From CAYWFU01 sp964457585 (GTDB taxonomy: Bacteria; JACRDZ01): a stretch of DNA of 5,309 bases. Where the stretch lies: NCBI GenBank assembly GCA_964457585.1, contig CAYWFU010000123.1, positions 1 to 5,309 on the forward strand. The letters run 5' to 3'. The position numbers and the translations under genes are program-made. The notes beneath the pieces were generated by a model. It searched no databases and had not been told where the DNA came from. It was given only the letters and a program-made list of their open reading frames with translations. The stretch's first letter is position 1; each line of letters opens with the position of its first letter. Positions 1 to 4,718 of this stretch are shown here, piece by piece.

Positions 1-55
1 AAATATTTAAAACATATCGGAATTATTGGTATTAGCCTGTCTTTTTTACCTTTGC
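1..55 (-). repeat. Left arm of 55-bp perfect inverted repeat; truncated recombinase fragment
   Basis: Every base from 1 to 55 is the complement of its partner at position 5310 minus n; the match breaks at 56 (A) against 5254 (G). Read on the minus strand, this arm encodes the same stretch as the end of the recombinase at 4696 (from the GKGKKDR beta-hairpin onward). In that frame a TAA stop (62-60) lies two codons upstream of the repeat, so no open recombinase continues inward. It is therefore either a 5'-truncated inverted copy of the recombinase gene or the inner edge of a longer terminal repeat. Exactly 55 bases is also a common assembly k-mer, so an assembly breakpoint is possible. Confidence 0.93.
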
Positions 56-65
56 AATTTTAAAT

Positions 66-92
66 TTGACAATAGATTATATATGGTATAAT
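66..92 (+). promoter_or_regulatory. Sigma-70-type promoter of the toxin-antitoxin operon
   Basis: A perfect -35 TTGACA (66-71) is followed by a perfect -10 TATAAT (87-92). The spacer is 15 nt, shorter than the optimal 17; an overlapping TAATAT (89-94) would give 17. Transcription would start near 99-101, about 25 nt before the first gene. The -35 sits 11 bases inside the inner edge of the left inverted-repeat arm and faces into the element. Confidence 0.75.
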
Positions 93-97
93 ATACC
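85..97. promoter_or_regulatory. Palindromic operator over the -10 box
   Basis: GGTATA (85-90) and TATACC (92-97) form a perfect inverted repeat around a central A and include the whole -10 hexamer. A dimeric repressor bound here would block RNA polymerase. Toxin-antitoxin operons are commonly repressed by their own DNA-binding antitoxin, and the winged-helix protein at 418 is the obvious candidate. The palindrome is seen directly; its role as operator is inferred, and AT-rich -10 regions can be palindromic by chance. Confidence 0.5.
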
Positions 98-124
98 TAG
101 TAAAGTAAAAAAAAAGGATTTTTT

Positions 125-421
125 ATGAGTCCAAAAGCTAAACTTATTATAAAAGATAGATTTGAATTTCAAGACGGTTCACTTGTTGAATTAAAATTGT
201 GGGGTGTCCCTAAATCTAAAGATAAACCTCATGGATATAAATATTCTCTGGTATATATTGTAAAAGGCAAAAGAGTAATTGGTTATGATAATGCTGAAGG
301 AAAAGGAGATCATAAACATTATGTTGACAATGAAATATTATATAATTTTAAAAATATTAATGAACTTATAAAAGATTTTTTGAAAGATATTAATAAAATC
401 AGAGGCGGTGATCAAAGATGA
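125..421 (+). CDS. tumE: TumE/DUF6516-family toxin
   Basis: This 98-residue soluble protein has the hallmark of the DUF6516 (TumE) family: a core of the form YDN-x3-GKGDHKH at residues 54-66, after beta-strand-like segments (5-26 and 38-53). A C-terminal amphipathic helix (about 76-93, F..I.EL.KDFL.DI) follows. TumE-type proteins are annotated as toxins of type II toxin-antitoxin systems; I know of no settled biochemical activity for this member. The ATG at 125 has AAGGA (114-118) 6 nt upstream. The gene is the first of its operon and its TGA overlaps the ATG of the next gene, so the two are translationally coupled. Toxin-first order is the reverse of the commonest arrangement. The histidine-rich GDHKH core would suit nuclease-like chemistry, but that is speculation. 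The family call is strong; the toxic role is inferred from family and neighbour. Confidence 0.85.
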   Translation: MSPKAKLIIKDRFEFQDGSLVELKLWGVPKSKDKPHGYKYSLVYIVKGKRVIGYDNAEGKGDHKHYVDNEILYNFKNINELIKDFLKDINKIRGGDQR

Positions 422-792
422 AAATAAAAAAAGTAAAAATAGGAATAAAAGGATTAAAAGATGTATTAGATGATTTTGCGTTAACTGCGAAAGCTTTAGA
501 AAAGGGCGAAAATGTAAAACGGGAAAGAGGTATTTATTTTGAAAACCTGGAAACCTTCAGAAGAGCTTTAACAAAAAAACGATTAGAGCTGTTACATATT
601 ATAAAAGAAAAACATCCATCTTCTATTTATGAACTTGCAAAAGTACTTAAAAGAGACATGAAAAATGTTACAATAGATTTAGAATATCTTAAAGAAATTG
701 GATTAGTTGAAATTAAAAAATCAAAAGAAAAAAGAGAGCGTTTTATTCCACAAATTAATTATGATGCTGTAAATGTAGAGATAAGAATTTAA
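418..792 (+). CDS. Winged-helix DNA-binding antitoxin, HVO_A0114-like
   Basis: This 124-residue basic protein has an N-terminal segment (1-38) and a short linking motif (IYFENLETFRRAL, 39-51). A MarR/ArsR-like winged helix-turn-helix spans about 52-112: helix 1 around RLELLHII, helix 2 around SIYELAKVL, recognition helix around MKNVTIDLEYLKEIG, and a lysine-rich wing (LVEIKKSKEKRERF). The pattern of 'E.F...LT..R..LL..I....P.SI.ELA..L.R....V..DL..L...GLV' matches HVO_A0114-type putative DNA-binding proteins, which are often found next to TumE/DUF6516 genes. The start codon overlaps the toxin stop (ATGA), and upstream 404-413 matches the full anti-Shine-Dalgarno complement in nine of ten bases. 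It probably neutralises the toxin and represses the shared promoter through the palindrome at 85-97. The fold is clear; the antitoxin role is inferred from pairing. Confidence 0.83.
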   Translation: MKIKKVKIGIKGLKDVLDDFALTAKALEKGENVKRERGIYFENLETFRRALTKKRLELLHIIKEKHPSSIYELAKVLKRDMKNVTIDLEYLKEIGLVEIKKSKEKRERFIPQINYDAVNVEIRI

Positions 793-800
793 ACTCAATT

Positions 801-842
801 ATTATTTTATGGAACTTATAATTAGATATAAATAATATTTTT
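801..842 (+). terminator. Weak AT-only hairpin with T tail after the TA operon
   Basis: ATTATTT (801-807) pairs with AAATAAT (830-836), extendable by two pairs past a bulged T at 808, and is followed by ATTTTT (837-842). The stem contains no G:C pair, so it would be weak. It lies 9 nt after the antitoxin stop, where an operon terminator would be expected. Confidence 0.25.
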
Positions 843-843
843 C

Positions 844-872
844 TTGCAATTAATAAAAGGATTTGTTATATA
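844..872 (+). promoter_or_regulatory. Possible promoter for the structured leader and primase-like gene
   Basis: TTGCAA (844-849, four of six consensus bases) lies 17 nt before TATATA (867-872, four of six), which has an extended -10 TG at 864-865. It is the best promoter-like arrangement ahead of the structured leader, but the surrounding sequence is so AT-rich that such matches are cheap. A perfect 14-bp palindrome, AAATTAATTAATTT, follows at 874-887 and may be composition noise. Confidence 0.33.
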
Positions 873-934
873 TAAATTAATTAATTTTAAATAAAACACA
901 ATTAAATATTTAAGCATTAAGCTTTATCTCTTAA

Positions 935-1046
935 GGAGGACTTAGGGCCTCCAACCTTGAAGTAAGAGAAGAGGCTGTTGCTATTTCTCTAGTTTCGGCT
1001 AGAGAAATAGGGGCAATAGTCTTTTATCGGATTTACTTCAAGGTTG
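935..1046 (+). ncRNA. Long bulged hairpin: structured leader or small RNA, unknown class
   Basis: GGAGG (935-939) can pair with CCTCC (948-952). Next comes one extended hairpin. Positions 952-965 pair perfectly with 1033-1046 (14 bp). After an asymmetric internal loop, 969-980 pairs with 1014-1025 (12 bp, including three G.U pairs). After a GGG bulge (1011-1013), 981-992 pairs with 999-1010 (12 bp perfect), capped by TTTCGG, a UUCG-type loop. The G.U pairs suggest that the RNA strand is the folded form. The region has more G+C than its surroundings and no credible coding sequence. I do not recognise it as tmRNA, SRP RNA, RNase P or a known riboswitch. It could be the 5' leader of the primase-like gene, a free small RNA, or a DNA-level site such as a single-strand origin. 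Confidence 0.65.
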
Positions 1047-1048
1047 CC

Positions 1049-1074
1049 GGTAACTGATTGTTAGCCCCTTTTTT
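1049..1074 (+). terminator. Possible intrinsic terminator/attenuator in the leader
   Basis: GGTAAC (1049-1054) pairs with GTTA (1060-1063) plus CC (1065-1066) around a bulged G and a TGATT loop, followed by CC and six T. The stem is short, but the hairpin-plus-T-run form fits an attenuator just downstream of the large hairpin. Its 3' half overlaps the 5' arm of the next hairpin (1065-1091), so the two folds exclude one another, as expected of an on/off switch. No experiment or covariation supports it here. Confidence 0.3.
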
Positions 1075-1091
1075 ATTGCCTAAAAAAGGGG
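1065..1091 (+). promoter_or_regulatory. Hairpin hiding a Shine-Dalgarno sequence
   Basis: CCCCTTTTTT (1065-1074) is perfectly complementary to AAAAAAGGGG (1082-1091), with a seven-base ATTGCCT loop. The 3' arm holds most of the GGGGG (1088-1092) that would be the ribosome binding site of the ATG at 1099, so the closed hairpin should block initiation. The loop bases ATTGCC (1075-1080) are complementary to GGCAAT (1012-1017) at the bulge of the upstream hairpin, allowing a possible pseudoknot that would compete with or stabilise the fold. Pairing is seen directly; regulation is inferred. Confidence 0.5.
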
Positions 1092-1098
1092 GAAATAT

Positions 1099-1206
1099 AT
1101 GGAGAAGAAACTTGAAAACATCAACGACGGAAATGCCAACAATAGGAGAAATGTTTATACTTTGGCTTATACTTTTTATTGTATTTTTTATTGCAGCACT
1201 TATTGA
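1099..1206 (+). CDS. Short leader reading frame, 35 residues
   Basis: This ATG frame has a strong ribosome binding site (GGGGG at 1088-1092, 6 nt spacing) that is buried in the hairpin at 1065-1091. The N-terminal half is hydrophilic and plausible (MEKKLENINDGNANNRR); the second half is rich in Tyr, Cys and Phe and looks like out-of-frame reading of the membrane-segment sequence in the next frame. It may be a regulatory leader peptide. Alternatively, it is the true N-terminus of the small membrane protein, separated from it by a frameshift near 1140-1155. I do not recognise it. Confidence 0.3.
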   Translation: MEKKLENINDGNANNRRNVYTLAYTFYCIFYCSTY

Positions 1207-1246
1207 AGACCATTTCTCTGATAATGACAAAAAATGGAGGCAATAA
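1133..1246 (+). CDS. Small single-pass membrane protein, start uncertain
   Basis: From the ATG at 1133 this frame gives 37 residues: a short lead, a strongly hydrophobic stretch (MFILWLILFIVFFIAALI) and a charged tail ending DNDKKWRQ. That is the build of a single-pass small membrane protein. An ATG at 1151 is another possible start; neither has a well-spaced ribosome binding site. The frame is open back to 1058, but only from a TTG inside the RNA fold. The stop (1244-1246) lies 2 nt before the ATG of the primase-like gene, and its last codons contain that gene's Shine-Dalgarno sequence, so translational coupling is likely. A T-rich strand can yield hydrophobic frames by chance, so function is unknown and the gene itself is tentative. 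Confidence 0.42.
   Translation: MPTIGEMFILWLILFIVFFIAALIEDHFSDNDKKWRQ
1236..1240 (+). promoter_or_regulatory. Ribosome binding site that sets the primase-like start
   Basis: GGAGG lies 8 nt before the ATG at 1249. It overlaps the other in-frame ATG at 1234, which itself has no upstream Shine-Dalgarno. This favours the start at 1249 over the longer reading by five residues. Confidence 0.8.
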
Positions 1247-1248
1247 AA

Positions 1249-3492
1249 ATGACAATAAATAAAACAGAGTTATTGAACAATGTTTTCAAATTTTATCGAG
1301 ATGCCTTCGGAAAAGATACAAAAGCAAAGGAATATCTTAATAGTCTTGGTTTTAATAGTGATGATGTATTTGCAAGATTTAAACTTGGTTATTCAAACGG
1401 TTCTCTCCTTAAAGCAATTCCTTCCAAAGGTTCGATCCGTAATGATCTTAAAGAAATGAATTTATTAATCAAAAGTAAAGAATACTTTTATGATTGCCTG
1501 ATATTTCCTATTTTTGACAAAGATGATAATTGTATTGGACTAATAGGGAAAAGAATTTCGGATCATAAAGAAATTTTTTTACCCAATCCACTGGAAACAG
1601 TTTTTAACTGGAAAGCAATAGTTGAGAATAAAATTTTAATATTTACTGAGACAATGGTTGATTCTTTAACATTATACCAACTTGGTTATTTAGAAACAAT
1701 TCCATTAATCGGTGAAATTCCGGAAAGTTTATTTAATTTGCTAAAAACATACAACAATAAAAAAATTTATCTACTATTAAATTCACAAGAAAAGATAGAT
1801 TATCTGTCCCAGAGATTAGATATGCTTGGTGTTACAACTTATAAAATTAATCTAGCTGATGGAGTTACTATTTATGAATACATTCATAAACATAGTCACA
1901 ATAAAGAAGATTTTGAAAAGTTATTAAACTCTGCTGATCCACTATCAACAAAAATAGGGCAAGAAGGAATTGTTAAAGTTACTGATGACGTTATTACTTT
2001 TGAATTTTCTAACCGTAAATATCAAGTCAAAGAACTGGATAAAGAAGATAAAAAAAGATTGCGTGTTAATATTAGAGCTGTTGCGGATGGGCTTATTCAT
2101 ATTGATACAATAGATTTATATGTGAGTCGAAGCAGAATCACATTTACCAAAGCAATATCAAATCTTTATGATATATCCAGTGGAGTAGTTGAACAGGATT
2201 TATCAAACATTATTCAGAAGCTTGAAAAACTAAAATATTTAAGAGAAAATGTTTCTATTGAAGAAAAAACCAAATCTTACGAAATGAGTCAGGATGATGA
2301 AGAAGAATCTTTAAATTTTTTAAAACAGTCAAATATTTTGGATAGTGTTGTAAAACATCTTGATATTATGGGTTATGTTGGTGAAGAGTTAAATAAGAAA
2401 ATCGGTTATTTAATAACCATCTCCCGTAAGCTTGATAGTCCTCTCTCTGGAGTTATTATTTCCCGTAGTGGTGCAGGTAAATCAAAGTTAATGGAATATT
2501 TAGCAAATCTTGTACCTCCTGAAGATACCGTTACTTATACTCGTATAACTCCTCAAGCTTTATATTACAAAGAAGACAAAAGTTTGAAACATAAGCTTAT
2601 GATTGCAGGTGAGGAAGAGGGATTAAATGGCTCTAATTATCCGTTAAGAGAACTTATCTCATCTAAAAAATTAAGACTGGCTGCACCAATAAAAGATCAC
2701 ATAACAGGCAAGATGAAGACAGTGGAATATGAGGTTGAGGGTCCAATTGCATTGCTATTTTCTACGACCAAGCCAAGTATAAATTATGAGAATGCAACTC
2801 GTTGCTTTGTTCTCTCATTGGATGAAAGTCAGGAGCAAACAGAAAGAATTCATAAAGAACAGAGACTCCATAAAACTATAACTGGCTATCAAAAAAGTCA
2901 GGAAGCAGAACAAATAATTATTTTGCATAGAAATAGCCAAAGATTACTAAAGAAATTAATTGTAATAAATCCTTATGCTGAAAATTTAACTTTTCCAGCT
3001 CATTGGTTACAATCCCGCAGAGAACAAGAAAAATATCTTTCTCTAATAGAAACAATTGCATTTTTAAATCAATACAAAAAAGAAATCAAAAAAATGATTT
3101 CAAACGGCAGAGAAGTTGATTATATCGAAATAGATATAAATGATATTGAGGAAGCAAATAAATTAATGAAAGAAATACTAAAAGAAGACCTTGACGAATT
3201 ATCTAAACCAAGCCGTGAACTGTTGGAATTGATAAAAAAGATGGTGGAAGAAAAATCAAAAGAACTTTTAATTTCAAAAAAAGAATTAAAATTTAACCGT
3301 CGTGATGTTCGGGAATACACTGGCTGGAGTGCCTGGCAGATAAGAAGTCATCTTAAAGAGTTAGAAACGTTGCAATATATTATACCTGTTTCAGGAGAAA
3401 GAGGCAGAATGTACAAATATGAATTAGCTTATGACGGAAAATTAGCGAAACTCACTATTAATCTTATAGATGCGGATAAATTAAAAAAATAA
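1249..3492 (+). CDS. Primase/helicase-like protein: degenerate Toprim, P-loop ATPase, winged helix
   Basis: This 747-residue soluble protein starts at 1249, chosen by the GGAGG. Residues about 10-60 (AKEYLNSLGF...ARFKLGYSNG) resemble the DnaG primase segment that follows the CHC2 zinc finger; no zinc finger is present, and only three cysteines occur in the whole protein. Residues about 80-212 resemble Toprim: TETMVDSLTL holds the conserved Glu134 and Asp138, but the usual DxD reads Asn178-Ser-Gln180, so metal catalysis is doubtful. A beta-rich middle (240-340) is unassigned. The ATPase has Walker A SRSGAGKS (405-412, Lys411), a hydrophobic strand ending in Glu455-457 as Walker B, a sensor-like STT (505-507) and Arg518. 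A winged helix closes the protein (about 675-726). Likely role: replication initiation or unwinding for the element, with Toprim as a structural remnant. Translation seems coupled to the small upstream frame. Domain calls are firm for the ATPase and winged helix, moderate for Toprim. Confidence 0.75.
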   Translation: MTINKTELLNNVFKFYRDAFGKDTKAKEYLNSLGFNSDDVFARFKLGYSNGSLLKAIPSKGSIRNDLKEMNLLIKSKEYFYDCLIFPIFDKDDNCIGLIGKRISDHKEIFLPNPLETVFNWKAIVENKILIFTETMVDSLTLYQLGYLETIPLIGEIPESLFNLLKTYNNKKIYLLLNSQEKIDYLSQRLDMLGVTTYKINLADGVTIYEYIHKHSHNKEDFEKLLNSADPLSTKIGQEGIVKVTDDVITFEFSNRKYQVKELDKEDKKRLRVNIRAVADGLIHIDTIDLYVSRSRITFTKAISNLYDISSGVVEQDLSNIIQKLEKLKYLRENVSIEEKTKSYEMSQDDEEESLNFLKQSNILDSVVKHLDIMGYVGEELNKKIGYLITISRKLDSPLSGVIISRSGAGKSKLMEYLANLVPPEDTVTYTRITPQALYYKEDKSLKHKLMIAGEEEGLNGSNYPLRELISSKKLRLAAPIKDHITGKMKTVEYEVEGPIALLFSTTKPSINYENATRCFVLSLDESQEQTERIHKEQRLHKTITGYQKSQEAEQIIILHRNSQRLLKKLIVINPYAENLTFPAHWLQSRREQEKYLSLIETIAFLNQYKKEIKKMISNGREVDYIEIDINDIEEANKLMKEILKEDLDELSKPSRELLELIKKMVEEKSKELLISKKELKFNRRDVREYTGWSAWQIRSHLKELETLQYIIPVSGERGRMYKYELAYDGKLAKLTINLIDADKLKK

Positions 3493-3737
3493 GAAAAAAT
3501 GAGGTTGAGAGGTTTGCGGTTAGTTTGTGAAGTAATTCTCAAAGTCGTATTATTTGTAAAATCAAGCGAAAGGGACACATTTAAGCATAGTTAGAGAGTT
3601 TGAGAAATAAATAATTATAGGATGTAATGAATAAATAAAAATTGCTGTTGCAGGGTGTCGGGTAGAAATCAGTTATCAGTGAATAGTGATCAGTGATCAG
3701 AAATAAAAAAACAAATAATTAAAAGCTGGAAAATAAT
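3493..3737. other. Non-coding gap between the primase-like gene and the recombinases
   Basis: No credible reading frame lies in these 245 bases. They hold the heptamer array at 3666-3700 and an 8-bp inverted repeat (TTCTCAAA at 3536-3543, TTTGAGAA at 3599-3606) too widely spaced for a convincing terminator. No strong promoter is visible ahead of the recombinase genes, so they may be read through from upstream or use a promoter I cannot see. An attachment site recognised by the recombinases could lie here, but I see no clear core flanked by inverted arms. Confidence 0.5.
3666..3700. repeat. Five tandem heptamers, consensus TGATCAG
   Basis: The units are AAATCAG, TTATCAG, TGAATAG, TGATCAG and TGATCAG. 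The last two are identical and contain the palindrome TGATCA. The array ends 37 bases before the first recombinase gene. Short arrays of this TGATCAG/TTATCAG type occur between genes in several bacterial genomes. It may instead be an iteron-like binding site for an element-encoded protein. Confidence 0.75.
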
Positions 3738-4718
3738 ATGGAACAATTTAAAAATCTGTATTTGCAACATATACAGTTAAAAAATTATTCTTCTTATACA
3801 ATCAGGCAGAATGAGCAGTATCTGCGATTATTCCTTAACTTTCTCAGAACTCAGGGAATTAATGACATAAATCGAATTAGGCTGGAAATTTTAGAGGAGT
3901 ATAAAAAATATTTATTTTTTTATAAAACCTGTAAAAAGAGATCTTTAAGCGTTTTAACCATTAACGGACGATTAGCACAAATAAGATTATTTTTTCAATT
4001 TCTTTATAAGAAAGGACATATTTATTCTAATCCAGCAGAAAATTTAACATTGCCAAAAGAACCGAAACAACTTCCAAGAGGAATAATGAGTATTGATGAA
4101 ATAAAAGCAATTCTAAATCAACCTGATATAAAAACAATACTTGGTTATAGAGATAGAACCATTCTTGAAGTTCTTTATTCAACAGGAATAAGAGCAGGTG
4201 AATTAACAAGATTAAAAGTCAGTGATACTGATTTTGAGAAAAAATTATTAAGAATAAAAAAAGGTAAAGGTGGTAAAGACAGGTTTGTCCCCTTAAATAC
4301 TCCGACTTGCAGGTTTCTAAAACGATATATTAATAGAATCCGTTCTGAACTTTCACAATGTCCGAGACCTTGCGGAAATAACTGGGAAGAACGATCAAAA
4401 ACAGGAGATGGAGTTTTGTTTTTAACTTCATACAATGGTGCTTTAACTTCTCAATGGCTTGCAATGGTTATTAAAAAGTATCTTAAGAAAGCAGGAATAA
4501 CCCGAAAAGTAGCTCCATGTCACAGCTTTAGACATTCAATTGCAACGCACTTGCTTGAGGACGGTATGGATATACGATATGTACAGGCTTTTCTTGGACA
4601 TGAGAATATTCAGACTACGCAAGTTTACACGCATGTTGAGAAAAATAAATTAAAAGAGATGTTGTTAAAATTTCATCCAAGATCAGGAGCGAGCTATGGA
4701 AACGATAACAACCAATAA
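3738..4718 (+). CDS. Tyrosine recombinase/integrase, XerC/D-like, full catalytic set
   Basis: This 326-residue protein has the usual length for a XerC/D-type recombinase. The N-terminal helical core-binding (SAM-like) domain spans about 1-100, with the typical TIRQNEQYLRLFLNFL and LAQIRLFFQFLYKKG helices. The catalytic domain (115-312) holds all active-site residues: Arg152 (YSTGIRAGEL), Lys177 (KGKGGKDR), His262 and Arg265 (CHSFRH), His288 (LGHENIQTTQ) and the nucleophile Tyr297 (VYTHV). The spacings His-Arg 3, His-His 26 and His-Tyr 9 match XerD. It should cleave and rejoin DNA through a 3'-phosphotyrosine. The ATG at 3738 has only a weak GGA 7 nt upstream. Its 3' end overlaps the next recombinase by 23 nt, suggesting paired use. 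The tandem, overlapping layout and the low similarity to housekeeping Xer context favour an element-borne integrase over a chromosomal Xer protein. Confidence 0.95.
   Translation: MEQFKNLYLQHIQLKNYSSYTIRQNEQYLRLFLNFLRTQGINDINRIRLEILEEYKKYLFFYKTCKKRSLSVLTINGRLAQIRLFFQFLYKKGHIYSNPAENLTLPKEPKQLPRGIMSIDEIKAILNQPDIKTILGYRDRTILEVLYSTGIRAGELTRLKVSDTDFEKKLLRIKKGKGGKDRFVPLNTPTCRFLKRYINRIRSELSQCPRPCGNNWEERSKTGDGVLFLTSYNGALTSQWLAMVIKKYLKKAGITRKVAPCHSFRHSIATHLLEDGMDIRYVQAFLGHENIQTTQVYTHVEKNKLKEMLLKFHPRSGASYGNDNNQ

Noticed and set aside
1..63. C-terminal end of an upstream plus-strand gene (open from base 1 to the TAA at 61-63)
   Set aside because: The stretch is the antisense of the inverted recombinase fragment, which explains it better than a 20-residue gene tail.
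949..1066. Integron attC-like site (bulged hairpin with AAC and GTT at its ends)
   Set aside because: The required RYYYAAC and GTTRRRY boxes do not fit at the stem ends, and no integron-type integrase is visible.
935..1092. Retron msr-msd or group II intron RNA
   Set aside because: No reverse transcriptase gene lies nearby and no domain V-like hairpin or msr-type branching context is recognisable.
1033..1230. Minus-strand 65-residue frame
   Set aside because: It is antisense to the structured leader and small membrane frame and has no good start site.
3120..3320. Minus-strand 66-residue Ser/Phe-rich frame
   Set aside because: It is a low-complexity shadow of the Lys/Glu-rich coding region on the plus strand.
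908..3588. Direct repeat ATTTAAGCAT at 908-917 and 3579-3588 flanking the leader and primase-like gene
   Set aside because: Ten-base matches are expected by chance many times in an AT-rich sequence of this length, and the flanks do not extend the match.
3536..3606. Terminator after the primase-like gene
   Set aside because: The only inverted repeat has 8-bp arms separated by 55 bases and no T run follows it.
4027..4435. Two minus-strand frames (4027-4209 and 4175-4435)
   Set aside because: Both are antisense to the conserved catalytic domain of the first recombinase.
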